The translations under genes and the position numbers were made by a program. From the NCBI GenBank assembly GCA_017591395.1, contig WEDG01002018.1:62001-126000 (forward strand): DNA of 64,000 nt. Direction: 5' to 3'. The notes beneath the pieces were generated by a model, which did no database searches, was not told the DNA's origin, and saw nothing but the letters and a program-made list of their open reading frames with translations. Every line of letters starts with the position of its first letter. The first letter of the stretch is position 1. Shown here piece by piece: positions 1 to 10,130 of the stretch. The stretch comes from Schistocephalus solidus. Lineage: Eukaryota; Platyhelminthes; Cestoda; Diphyllobothriidea; Diphyllobothriidae.

Positions 1-1035
1 TTAAGTTGATAGTCTAGAATCCATTAGGTGACTATCCGGCTCACTTTTTATTAGGCGTTTCTGACAGATTTGAATGATTCGACTGACACATTTGTGAAGA
101 ATTCGTCTTTCCCTTGCTGTCGTTCGTCCGAATCCCGTGAAAACCAACCATTTTTTCGCAGTTGTGTCAGTAGAACCCAAGTCTACCAAAAGAACCTGCA
201 TAACAAGAAGTCTGAATGTCGCCCGAGCATGGCGTGCACCGATATACCCTAACTACAGTACTGGATCGGGTATTTCCGTATTACCTTGATTTGAAATGTA
301 CATGCGTAGTTGCATGGCAACTATCCGTTACTGACACTAACTGCACATTTCCGTCCGCTAATCAGAGTGGATCCCTGATGGTCCCTCCAACGGAGCGAAG
401 AATTTACCCAGAGACGTCTGTTCGATTTTACCACTACCTGCGGTGTTCAGATTCCGGTCTCTGGTGATGGCCGAACCAGAAAAAGCTCTTCCATTGCTCC
501 TATCTTTCGTTGCAAACACTTCTTCAGACTGGTTGAGTGAATCTTCGTTTTTGATGGCAGTCCAACTTGATCGACACTCAACCTGCAATTCAGCCGAACT
601 AAATGCGGGCGTAATGTTCATCTGCAGTTCCTACTGTGTCGTCCACCAGTCCATACGGCTGTTTCGGATCCAGAGGGCACTCCAGCCGCGAGGGGAGCTT
701 TCTTCGAGTTGGAGAACGAATTTTCCTCCCTTTTTTCAACGGTTGCTTGGGCAGTAGGGGGTTGAAGATGATCCTTGTTCTGCCCCAGGAAAAGATTACT
801 TAGACGGGGTTCTCCAATGGATTACCATGCGATATAATTTCAGGATATTGCTGTTCAATAAGCTTCGTTTCGTAGCTTTCTTTTAGAGCCATAGTCTATA
901 TGCTGTGGCTAACGTTAAGGATATGGCACAAGAAAAGTTACCCTTTCCGGATTCAGGCGCAGAGCAATCTTTTTTTAATTTGGTGGACGTTTCCTGTTCC
1001 TGTATTCTCTTCAGGAAGCCAGATAAGTAATTAAT
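1..1035. other. No recognised feature
   Basis: Both strands were read. Open frames of up to about 100 codons exist (for example plus strand 443-757 and minus strand 621-358), but neither resembles a family I know and neither has convincing splice sites. I see no gene or named repeat here. Confidence 0.4.
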
Positions 1036-1039
1036 CAGT

Positions 1040-1345
1040 TGCGTGACTCACTCGTCCCGTTCTGTCTTGGGGCTCGTTCTAGAGCCCCGCCAGCAGCCGC
1101 ACAGTGGCTATTAGCAGTGTTGACAGATGAACAATGGCGACACACACAAGCAAGACTGGAATGGCCTTTTATGACTTATTAGCAGTCGTCAGCCCGTCAC
1201 ACCCAACCCAAGGTGGTGCACCACCCTAGGTTCGAACCCGCGGTCTGTTGTTCAGAAGTCCAACGCTCTAACTCTGGTTGGGTTCGAGAGCGAGTCCCAA
1301 GGCAGAATGGGATGAGTGAGTCCTGTAACCCATCGCCGAGCGTCC
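1040..1345 (-). repeat. Diverged tRNA-derived SINE with R2-like flanks, minus strand
   Basis: On the minus strand the segment 1300-1150 carries a B-box-like GGTTCGAA core, then the sequence typical of the SINE body in this window (a tract ending in GCCAGAAATGGCCATTCC in better copies). It is bordered by two copies, in opposite orientation, of a short GC-rich sequence resembling CTCGTCCCGTTCTGCCTTGG (about 1047-1067 and 1295-1313). The same GC-rich sequence lies next to SINE copies near 21880, 29170 and 40130, so it is probably part of a composite repeat. The copy is too diverged to be active. Confidence 0.55.
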
Positions 1346-1394
1346 ATTCACTATTGTTAATATTCCCAATCGAAAGTGACAAGATAAAGAGCCC

Positions 1395-1555
1395 ATGACC
1401 CCGCGGTTTAGAGCGTTGAACTTCTAAATAACAGGTTGCGCGTACGAGGCTCAGGTGTTGCAACCCATGGGGCTGGGTACAACTGACTGATGACGGCTAA
1501 TAAGCCAGAAATGGTCATTCCAATCTCCTATGTGTTTGTCCGTAATGTATTTATG
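1395..1555 (+). repeat. Diverged tRNA-derived SINE, plus strand
   Basis: The sequence reads GGTTTAGAGCGTTGAAC (a decayed A box region), then a decayed B box, then GGCTAATAAGCCAGAAATGG and a CTCC-CTTTGTCC-like 3' part. These match the intact SINE copy at 32545-32705 in the same order. With the minus-strand copy just upstream it forms an inverted SINE pair. Confidence 0.6.
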
Positions 1556-1559
1556 CCAC

Positions 1560-2025
1560 CTTTTTTTTACTTGGACAGGACGTTTCTATCCCCATCCGTT
1601 TAGGGAGCTCATAAAAGTAATCCTTAGCGAAATATCTCGGGATGTTTTTGCCGGAATATTGCATCTTTAATGTCAAACGCTCTTTCAGAAATCCAGCTAA
1701 CTTTTCATATGATAGGCGCGGTCCTGAAAAATAACCTTATTTATCGAGTGTGACCAAGACTAACGGCTGAGCTGATTCATATCTGACAGCCAGCGCACTA
1801 TCATTATAAGAAGATTACAATTAGTATACTTGCTAATCAGTAACGTAATAACCCTTAGGCAGCAGGTGTCTGTTTAAGTCACGGATTGCTACGATGGCTG
1901 GTACGGAATCTTTAGTGGGCATATCACGCAAGCGTACTTAACAGACGGCAAATTAACGGATAAAAATAGGATAAAGTACCATATCCTATACCAGTAGCTG
2001 TGACCACTGAAATGGCTGGACGTAA
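1560..2025. other. No recognised feature
   Basis: AT-rich sequence without a convincing open frame, SINE or terminal repeat. Nothing recognised. Confidence 0.4.
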
Positions 2026-2029
2026 TCAA

Positions 2030-2570
2030 GATAGATTTGCTGCTTTTTGATTTCGCCAGAAATTACTCGATAACTTGGAGTAAATCAGTTTGTAATAAGG
2101 TTTATAGTCGCGCACTGAAAGTAAATAGGAATAGTTGTACCGAAGTCCATCAGCCACAGCGCGATAACCACGTAATATTAATTAAACTGCCAACAGACAG
2201 TCAGTATTATGTATCGCAGTTACAACGTACAGCATAGTGGCAGCACATGTACAAGCTAAAAGCCCAGACACGTGTTCCACTGGTCTGCTGCCGCTGCTAC
2301 TGCGAGGGGTCAAGCTCATCAGTGGGTCCCCAGCACTTCCCTGCGTGATTTGTGGTCAATACTCCAGTTTAGAACCTGTTGCTTTTAGATTTACTCAGAA
2401 ATTAATCGCTAACTTGGACTGAATCAGTCTGAACTAATGTTTATGTGCGCAGACCGACAGCTGATATGCATATTTGGGCAGAAGTTCATCAGACACAACG
2501 GCATAATCGCCTCGTTTACTTCCTTTGGAAAAGTGTGACTAGAGGAGATAAAGTAAAACACACGCCATCC
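2030..2570 (-). repeat. Decayed hammerhead-bearing tandem repeat, minus strand
   Basis: Read on the minus strand, 2345-2255 has a CCCACTGATGAG core, a C-rich loop, and then GGAACACGTGTCTGGGC. This is the order found in the intact hammerhead motifs at 35612 and 35966, but stem II is decayed and one A of the GAAA box is lost. Both flanks (about 2540-2390 and 2160-2035) carry related copies of a shared unit containing CTCCAAGTTA and TAATTTCTG, so this is an old tandem. A sequence reading TTACGTGGTTAT is also shared with the 35-kb copy. Confidence 0.6.
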
Positions 2571-2739
2571 AAGTAGTCATTATGTTGCCGCTGAAATGTT
2601 AATTGGCTGAATAAATTCGAAATGGAAAAGCATCACATAAGAAAAAAGAAGAAAGTGTTTTGAAGTGGAACCAAAAATAAGTTTGGCGCATCGTGTAACC
2701 TCAATGTATAGTACTGACTGGCTGTTAATAGTTAAATAA

Positions 2740-2890
2740 ATGTTGCATGATTATCCGGTTGTGGGCAATGGACTTCGGCCAAAAATCTACAAAAACCTTT
2801 AGTCTGTGCCTATAAACCTTAGCTCAGACTAATTTACTCTAAGCTAGCGGTTACTTTCTGCGGAAATTTAAGAGCAACAAGTTCAAAACA
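2740..2890 (+). repeat. Fragment of the same repeat family
   Basis: The stretch CCTATAAACCTTAG followed by a CAGACTAATTTACTC-like segment and GCGGTTACTTTCTG matches the non-ribozyme part of the unit at 2390-2540. No hammerhead core is present here. Confidence 0.45.
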
Positions 2891-2894
2891 GGAT

Positions 2895-4950
2895 AATTAA
2901 TGTTTATGTTAAATAAGAAATAGGCTTATGTCCATCATTACGGTATGAAGGGCATAAGAAGCCTCACTGACTGCTTTAGAGTGATCCCATGAAACGAGAT
3001 GATGTTAACCAGTCAAAAGCGGACAATTCATGCATACACAAAGTGATCCATCCAGGGCTGCGACCTTCATCAGACTCAAAAACACGCTTCCATGATTTTC
3101 AGGTAGGCGAATGGAGGCAGTCACCGTTGTTCTTTAATTTTTAAAGTGCGGCATTATCTACAAGGCGAAAATTAAGGCTGGGTTTTCCACAAATGGCTCA
3201 GTTCATCCCAGTCATTTCGAAAACAAATAGAGAGACACGTAATGCGTTTGAATGGTTGTTTTTACAGGAGGTTCTGCGCGGGGAACGAACGCAAGCTTTA
3301 TTTACCACAGAAAATTGCAGTTCTATTAATAAGTCGTGCTAAAACCAAAACACACACAACATTTTGAACCGGGTTCTGCCCCGTGCTTCCTTGACACGGG
3401 GATCACAGTGATGATTGGATGAACCCTTCACTCTATCATTAAATTATTTTTAATCGCAAACGTCTAAGATACCGGTGCCTGTCATTTGCACCCTGGCGGC
3501 CTAAGCGGCATAATTATTTCGCGTAAAGTTGTTGTAATGGTAGCCGAGTCGAAATGTCGAATCACCGCGGGCGGACGGAAATTCGTAATAGTTCTGAGCC
3601 AACTGGACTGACTCCATCATCTTCTTAATAGCCTAGATGAAGAAATAACTTTTGTTACACAGAAAATATGCAGTTTTTAGGTTTAAAATCATGAATGCAA
3701 ATGTAACAGCACGTTGGTGTCGACATTATTCGAGCAGTGAACAATTTTTCTTTAACCAAACGATGCACTTTTGAAAAGGTAATTTGATACCAAATGAATG
3801 CAAGGATGAAGAGTTTTATGCATGTTTTTTTTCACAAACTATATTTCAACTTATAACGGCGTTGAAAATAAAAGTGAAAAATCCTGCTCTTTAATTAGGC
3901 ATTTTTTACAGAAAGTATTTTGCCGGCGGTCGGACAGAAGCTGATTAAACAGCCGACATCCCGACGATAATTAGTATGAAAACCCTACTGAAGATATCTT
4001 TTTAATCGAAAAGAGATTATAGAATTTCACTTAACCTTTAATAGAATAGCAGATCTATTGTATACAGTCAAATAAATTTACTTTTTTTCAGCTATTCTGA
4101 CCAGAGACACGCTTTCCATTTGTTTTCAATCTAAGTATAAAGCAGTTAAAAAAGCAGCCCACTTTCTTGTATTCTACGTAGCGTGCCGAAAATTGAAATT
4201 TGAGTTTACTCTTTACAGTGCGTATAAGGGCGAAAAGTTTTTGTCATAAATATTACGAGCCAGACCAAAATCCAGATTTATAAGTACTTCCTATTTTAAT
4301 TTCCTTCGATGATTGGAACAGCAAAAATATAACTTCGTTTAAAATGGGTCAGCAAGTGTTACTCAAATTTCCTCTTTCGTCTTTGTAACCGTAAATTTTT
4401 GGTGAATATGTATTCACTAATATAATCAAACTACTAAATATTTTGAAATAACTGTGCCCATTGATTCAATCTATAATGTATTTTGATGAGGCTTCAACTC
4501 TTGGCAGGCCATAAGGCATTGAAAGTGACGAGTAAATTGGCAGAGCTATAATGTTAGTGGAATTCACGCTTTTAGCCTAAGGAGTTCACTCAAGGATTGT
4601 AATAATATTTGCGATGATCTGAGTAGGTGTCTATACTTCCTTCAGTTTGCTTTATGCGTGTATTAAAAGCGGGTTTGGTGTTGCATCCAGACCTGATTTT
4701 TTTGTTTTGCAATTCACGATGCTATTTTTACGTGAGCAGATGAAAGGAATAATTGCCTTCATTCTAGAACCAACAGAATTCGGCATTAGCGTTTAAGTAT
4801 TTAAAGCTTAACTGCAAACTGACGTAGAGCATCAGTAAAGACGTTTTCCTAAATATGTCTTAATTAGCACGCATTTGTTCAACTTGCCGGGATGAAAATT
4901 TCTGGTAAATGAAAATGCGAGTTCAAGAAAGTAACTGAGAAGAAGTATAT
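2895..4950. other. Non-coding, mostly unrecognised; TIR-A fragment near 3780-4090
   Basis: No open frame of note. About 3780-4090 resembles the outer part of the AT-rich TIR-A family: a CTTTTGAAAA-type stretch, then GCCGACATCCCGACG, then a CCCTACT-AAG motif. The rest shows nothing I recognise. Confidence 0.4.
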
Positions 4951-4954
4951 GCAA

Positions 4955-5040
4955 TCGCTGGGGCAAGAGCTTTATTCGCCTGACGTTTCGGGTCCCTCAA
5001 AGGTAGTTTTTGATTGCTTCTCAACATTTTTGGGTAGCCA
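4955..5040 (-). repeat. Fragment of hammerhead-like family 2, minus strand
   Basis: On the minus strand it reads GGGACCCGAAACGTCAGGCG and continues into GAATAAAGCTCTTGCC. This is the 3' half (GAAA box, ACGU stem III, C17, stem I) shared with 5596-5650 and 5944-6000. The CUGAUGA half is decayed. Confidence 0.5.
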
Positions 5041-5430
5041 ATTTTAGTTAGTTCACAAACTCGGAATTGCTGTTCATTCACTCCCTATTCCCTAACTCCT
5101 GTCCATTCGTTTTCGCCGTTCAGTAACGCGGCGTTGTTCGAGGTGCATAACCCGGAAAGGTTGTCCTTCTGTATGCCGTCCCGTCAGACTGTGTCTGCTG
5201 TTCGGCGGGACCTTGCCATGGAACACCCGCATTGTTTACGCTTCGGGCCGGTGTGGCTTTTTGACCTTTCCCACATTTATTCTTCACTCCTTTTCCCTCT
5301 CTGTATGTCCCTCTCATACAACCCATCATTTGTAGGCATCTAATTGCTGGAATGACTGTGTGGGCTGTAGCGCAGTCTAGCAGGTAACCCATTACAGAAA
5401 TATGGACTGGCTGTGGAACTATGCTATTGA
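5041..5430. other. Intervening sequence, unassigned
   Basis: The minus strand is open for about 150 codons through here (5578-5120) with a proline-rich, low-complexity look and no domain. I think it is part of a dispersed repeat rather than a gene, because it sits between the arms of the family 2 repeat, but I could not find a second copy in the window. Confidence 0.3.
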
Positions 5431-5440
5431 GAATAAGTAG

Positions 5441-5501
5441 ATGCGAACAATGGTACAAGAGTTTCGGATTCCAACTCGAACCCATCATCAGAGACAGTAT
5501 C
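5441..5501 (-). ncRNA. Hammerhead-like motif, family 2, minus strand
   Basis: Minus strand: CUGAUGA (5491-5485), then a hairpin GGGUUC/GAAUCC with a GAGUUG loop, then GAAA (5465-5462). The six-base-pair stem II is intact. A single U lies between the core and stem II on the 5' side. The bases after GAAA are CUCUUG rather than the CGUC of the sister copies, so the cleavage site and stem III are lost here. Probably an inactive copy. Confidence 0.5.
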
Positions 5502-5594
5502 AGATACGGGTAGTTCGTACACAGGGAGTTGCAATATTTATAGGATGCAGTCACTATGCTACTGCATGCCTTCGGCAATTAACGGTTCCCCGTA

Positions 5595-5650
5595 TCTCCG
5601 ATTATGGGTTCGAGTTGGAATCCGAAACGTCAGGCGATCGCATCTACTTA
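5595..5650 (+). ncRNA. Hammerhead-like motif, family 2, plus strand
   Basis: Here the 3' half is intact: stem II GGGUUC/GAAUCC, GAAA at 5624-5627, a palindromic ACGU stem III ending at C17 (5631), and AGGC, which can pair with the GUCU found 5' of the core in the copy at 5441-5501. The core CUGAUGA has decayed to CCGAUUA (5598-5604). The copy lies in inverted orientation to the one at 5441-5501, so the two form a foldback. Confidence 0.5.
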
Positions 5651-5934
5651 TTTTGAGAAGAAGTATACCAAACTGATAAGCTAAGATGGATAAACTCTGA
5701 TAGCTTTTATTTAGTTTCGAAACCCTACATCAAATAAAGCGATTTTGTCTGTCGTCTTAGGGCACTCCTATAAATGCCATGACCTCAAAGTTCGTCGAGA
5801 CCTCCAAGGCTTGGAATCTTCTCTCGCAACAGTCCAAAGAGGTAATATCGACACTCATGATTTCTGTATTTTACATAAAATGTTTACTTAATACTAATTG
5901 GTAGTACGTTTTGTTTACGTGTGACATTCCTATC

Positions 5935-6025
5935 CTGTCTCCGATGCTTGGTTCGAGTTGGAATCCAAAATGTCAGGCGAATAAAGATCTTGTCTCAGCG
6001 ATTGCATATACTTCTTCTAAATCTC
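5935..6025 (+). repeat. Third diverged copy of family 2
   Basis: GGTTCGAGTTGGAATCC followed by AAAATGTCAGGCGAATAAAG matches the other copies but with point changes in the core (CCGATGC) and GAAA box (AAAA). The downstream GCGATTGCATATACTTCTT is shared with the family. Confidence 0.5.
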
Positions 6026-6129
6026 TGTCTTACTGTGCATTGGCGATCTGTCTTACCCAACCCCAGGCTTCCATGACCTGGGATGTGAACCACAATTCTA
6101 TGAGCATTGAGCGTTAGGAAATCCGACGT

Positions 6130-6575
6130 TCTACCATTAATTCACGTGCTCGCTGTTCTGTCTGCTAGGATCAGGAATATTAAAGTCTCAATTTTAAGGC
6201 TGGTTACCGACGACTAATTAATTAGTAGCGGCCATCCCAGCTTCCCTCGTCATTACTGGTACTCATGTTATTCGCGCCTACGCGGCCTGAGAAGTACATT
6301 ATTTTATTTCATTAGTTATCACTAATAATTTTAGTATTTGTTATTTTGGCCAAGTACACCTACCGAATCTCCACTGGCGTCTGCGAATTCGTAATGGTTC
6401 TGACCGGGATGGACTGGCTCCAGCGTTGGAGCAGTGGGGTTGAGCTTTCCGTCTTCCAAGAGGCATGCCACCTGATTTGAGCTCCGATCTGTCCAAAAAA
6501 CGGCGTGCCATTAGTAAAAGTCTTATACAAAGTCTTCTACACATTCAGAAAACGTGCACTTTATAAAGCCGGAGG
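6130..6575. other. No recognised feature
   Basis: Short open frames only. Nothing recognised. Confidence 0.4.
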
Positions 6576-6579
6576 TCAT

Positions 6580-6850
6580 TAAGTCGAGAAAGAGAGGCGG
6601 TGCAGGCTCATACCGCACCCCACCCTCCCACTCCGTGGGTGATGCTGCATCTGCATCCGACCCCACCTCCGGTCTTCTTGACTATGTTTTGACACCGGGT
6701 AAACGCGAGTAAGGGAAGAGAGATAGAATGTGGTAGATGCAGTGCAAGTCTACTATCACTTAAAACTAATTTGTGCGCAAGTTACCGTCCATGTACCCTC
6801 CTTCTGTGGAGCATACGGTGGACATCGTTGGATTACGACGATCGAACTGA
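6580..6850 (+). repeat. R1 repeat, partial
   Basis: R1 is the most frequent GC-rich repeat in the window. This copy has the CTCCGTGGG segment, CCGGTCTTCTTGACT, CACTTAAAACTAATT and GGAGCATACGGTGGAC in the usual order. It runs directly into the GC-rich leader of the retrotransposon piece that follows, which may mean R1 belongs to the 5' region of that element. Confidence 0.7.
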
Positions 6851-7476
6851 CGTGTCTGTGTGTGTGTTTGCCCCCTAAACAGGCTGCGGGGGTGTAGGGG
6901 TACTAAGTAGGGGTAGCACCACACAGATAGCATTTGGTCGCTCCATTTGTCTCGTACAGGTGGTGAATGCTCCTGTGGCCGCCTCTAACTGGTACCCAAC
7001 TCTCACCTGTGGCTCCTTGAAGTTGGATTCTTCCCAGTGGACACACCCCGGGCAACCGTCACGACCGGCGGGCTAAACCAGGTGAGGGTCTCCGGTGTTG
7101 TGTGTGCCTCCACACCCGGTATGTATGACTCCCGAACTTCCCACCTCCCCCTCTCAAAACGTCCTAAAATGGGGGCGACAGTAACACCGTGGGCGGCCCA
7201 GGCTAACTCGGGTCGTTCTCCCACTAATACAAAACCGTGACCCATAGTGAAGTTCGGCAACCGTCTGGGATGTCCGATCAGCCCTATTTAGGGAGAGCAC
7301 TGCTTGCCTCCTCGCGGAGGAAGGGGCTAGAAAAGGTGCACTAAACAAATGCTGGTTATCACGTCTTATGCAGCCGGCCGCGGCTCGCAGATCGAAAAGT
7401 ACGCGGTAGTAAAACTCAAACAAACAACAATAACTCCCGTCCCAACCCCCCTCGCCATACTCTCCAGGCTGCTCGG
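6851..7476 (+). mobile_element. GC-rich leader of the zinc-finger non-LTR retrotransposon
   Basis: GC-rich sequence without a long plus-strand frame lies between R1 and the first endonuclease codons. From position and composition it is likely the 5' untranslated region of the element whose endonuclease starts at about 7477. I have no second copy in this window to confirm its limits. Confidence 0.45.
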
Positions 7477-8655
7477 GTGAGTCCACTCACACTAGCAGCC
7501 TGGAATGTTCGTTCCCTTTTAGACAATCCTAGGAGCAACCGATCGGAACGGAGGACGGCGCTAGTCGCTCGTGAACTGGCGCGCTACAAGGTGGACATTG
7601 CTGCTCTCAGCGAGACCAGATTCTCTGAGCAGGGTCAGCTGGAGGAGGTGGGTGCCGGCTACACCTTCTTCTGGAGCAGCCGGCCAAAGGCAGAGCGACG
7701 CGACGCTGGTGTTGCCTTTGTCATCCGGAATGACATCGTGTGACGTCTGCCCTGTCTGCCGCAGGGTATCAATGATAGCCTGATGAGCCTCCGCCTGCCT
7801 CTACGGGGAGAAAAGTTTGCCACCATCATCAGCGCCTACGCTCCCTCAATGACGAACTCTGATGTGGTGAAGGACAAATTCTACGAGGACCTGCACGCCC
7901 TGCTGGCGACTGTGCCGAAGGTGGACAAGTTAATTGTCCCTGGTAACTTCAATGCCCGCGTCCGGACGGACCACGCTGCCTGGCAGAGAGTGCTGGGTCC
8001 CCACGGTCTCGGTAGCTGCAACGATAACGGCCTCCTTCTTCTGCGCACGTGTGTGAACACCGTCTCCTGCTGACCAACACCTTCTTCCGCCTTCCGACGC
8101 GGGAGAAGGCCACGTGCATGCACCCTCGGTCACGGCGTTGGCATCTGCTGGACTATGTTCTCGTCTGGAGGCGAGATCGACACGATGTGCTGGTAACCAA
8201 GGCAATCCGCGATGCCGATGGTTGAACAGATCACCGCCTCGTCATCTCCTAGATGAGGCTCCAACTGCAGCCCCGACGAAGGTCCCAAGGTTAGAGGCCG
8301 CTAGGTAAGTTAAATACTCTTTTGTTATATTTGCCTTCTCACTGTTTTGATTTCAGCAACCAAATAACCCAGAAACTGGAGGACCTGCATGCTCCAGCTG
8401 ATACTGCTACCGTGGAGACACGATGGTGTCAAACTGCGAAATGTCATCCTTTCCACCGCCCTCGAAGTCCTCGGACGCGCACGCCGTCGACACCAGGACT
8501 GGTTTGACGACAATGACGCCGACATCAGCAACTTACTCGCGGAGAAGAATGGAATACACCAAGCCTACATGGATTTTCGAACTGACGCCACCAAAGCAGC
8601 CTTCTTCAGATGCCGGTGCCTTATACAGCAAGGACTGCGGGAGATGCAGGTATAT
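7477..8655 (+). pseudogene. Endonuclease half of a non-LTR retrotransposon (broken)
   Basis: This encodes the apurinic-like endonuclease domain that nicks target DNA in LINE-type elements. Visible motifs in order are AAWNVRSLLDN at the N-terminus, ALSETRFSE, then FNARV in the block that normally reads GDFNA, LLDYVLV and TDHRLVIS. The catalytic Asp of GDFNA is Asn here (GNFNA, near 7945). A stop interrupts the frame at 7741. There is a frameshift near 8050, further stops near 8224 and 8252, and another frameshift near 8430. The protein then continues (FDDNDADISNLLAEKNG) to about 8650 and is cut off at EMQ. The matching reverse-transcriptase half is found 10 kb away at 18560, in the same orientation. 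I recognise the family from diphyllobothriid predicted proteins by memory only. Confidence 0.8.
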
Positions 8656-9140
8656 AAGGCATTTTCCTCACTATAAACAATCTGACGCGCTTGAAACTAT
8701 CACGGTGCGCTAAAAGCCATGGGTTGGAAGGTTGCCAACTGACGGGATAACTCGGACCGCGTGGTCAGCCCAATGTGTGTTTTATGTGGAGTGGCTGACT
8801 GGCGGACTGAGAGTCAGGTTGCAATGGCTCCTTCTTAATGTGGCCTTTATGGCACTCCAACTCCGTGGGATCCGAGCCAGGTGTGGTGGCACGCCCAGGG
8901 GCGGCTCCGGCCGCACCAGCCACCTGCGCCCTCTCCCATCTCCGGTCTTCTTGACTCTGTCTTGACACCTGGCTCAGGTGGGGAAGGAGAAGAGAGTGCG
9001 GTAGCTGCAGCGCAAGGCTACTATCACTTAAAACTAATTCACGCGCAAGTCACCGTCCCTGCACCACTTGGTGTGGAGCATACGGTGGACCTCGTCGAAA
9101 TCGACGGTCGAACTGTCGCGAAAGAGGCTGCGTGGTAGAT
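8656..9140 (+). repeat. R1 repeat, near full length
   Basis: One of the most complete R1 copies. It starts around CACTATAAACAATCTGACGC, passes GGGATAACTCGGACCGCGTG, the GAGTGGCTGACTGGCGGACTG block, CCGGTCTTCTTGACTCTGTC and CACTTAAAACTAATTCACGC, and ends near GTGGACCTCGTCGAAATC. Close copies lie at 21420, 22850 and 28420. It has no conserved frame and no clear tRNA-like head, so the class is unassigned. Confidence 0.75.
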
Positions 9141-9169
9141 GCAGTGGATAAATACGGGGGCCACCTCAG

Positions 9170-9512
9170 GGTGCGGTAGACGTTATCAGGGTTGAGTTCC
9201 CACAGCAAATGCGAAACATGGGGGAGCGTGTTGGCACACAGGCTTATACCACACTACACTCCGTGGGATCTGAATCAGGCGTGGCGGTACGGTCAGGAGC
9301 GTCTTCGGCCGCGCCAGCCAGCTGCGCCCGATCCCTCTCCAGTCTTCTTGACTCTATCTTAACAGACGGGTAAGAGAGTGTGGTGGCTGCATCTCAAGCC
9401 CACCATCACTTAAAACTGATCGATACGTGCCAGTCACCGTCCCTGCTCCACCATGCCGTGGAGCGAACGGCGGGTATCATGGGCTACCACGGGTAAACTG
9501 TCGTGTGTCTTT
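9170..9512 (+). repeat. R1 repeat, diverged
   Basis: A second R1 copy in the same orientation with CACTCCGTGGGATC, CCAGTCTTCTTGACTC, CACTTAAAACTGATC and GTGGAGCGAACGG. It is more diverged than the copy upstream. Confidence 0.65.
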
Positions 9513-9529
9513 CTGTTCCTCCTTGTATT

Positions 9530-10130
9530 CCTTCTTTAAAGTTTATACTTGCAGAAAGGGCATCTTTCGATTTTAAAAATGTTCTAATTTTGAGATTTTT
9601 TAAGACCATGAAATATTAATTCATAATACATCGTGATCGTCAATTGCAAAATTTTATGAGAAGCATGTGACGTCTCTCCTATAGCGGATATAAATCTGTA
9701 ATTTTTTCCGTACACAGAATGTGTACAGCATGTAGTTTGGAAACAGTGAATAAAAGTGAAACGGCTGTTAGAGTTCGAAATTATTCGGTGATTTAGAAAA
9801 TGTTTAAATCCAAAGATGTCCTTCTTTCAAAGTCTACAATTCAAAGACAGTATAATTCTCTACCAACGAATACAAGAAATAATATTTTTGTGCGTGTTTT
9901 CTGTAACGTATATTTAAAATAATAAATGCATTAAAAATCAATGAGAAAAGCGCATACTACTTAAGTATTAATTTTGCGTAGGTGGTCAGAAAGAAATGCG
10001 TTCGAAAGCCAGCATCCTAGAATAACTGAAGTATCTTAGGATTAGGCTGAGCGATAGTCAATATGACTTAAGTAATTTATTCGAATCGCGAACACATTTC
10101 AGAATTGCTGTTTACATTTCATGAGTTAGA
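9530..10130 (+). mobile_element. TIR-A element, right part
   Basis: TIR-A is an AT-rich family without coding frames. This piece holds ACTACTTAAGTA, the CCAGCATCCTAGAATAACTG block, CGATAGTCAATA and the terminal ACATTTCATGAGTTAG, which ends at about 10129. The same blocks, in order, form the right end of the copy at 23480-25472. Confidence 0.6.

Noticed and set aside
443..757. 104-codon plus-strand gene
   Set aside because: No recognisable motif, overlapping frames open on the other strand, and no splice or neighbour support.
5120..5578. 152-codon minus-strand gene
   Set aside because: No domain, odd composition, and it overlaps a foldback of hammerhead-like motifs. It is most likely a chance frame through a repeat.
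8308..8354. Intron within the endonuclease half (GGTAAGT ... TTTCAG)
   Set aside because: The sequence looks like a 44-bp intron, but translation through it (KLNTLLLYLPSHCFDFSN) continues the element's protein as I remember it, so it is coding.
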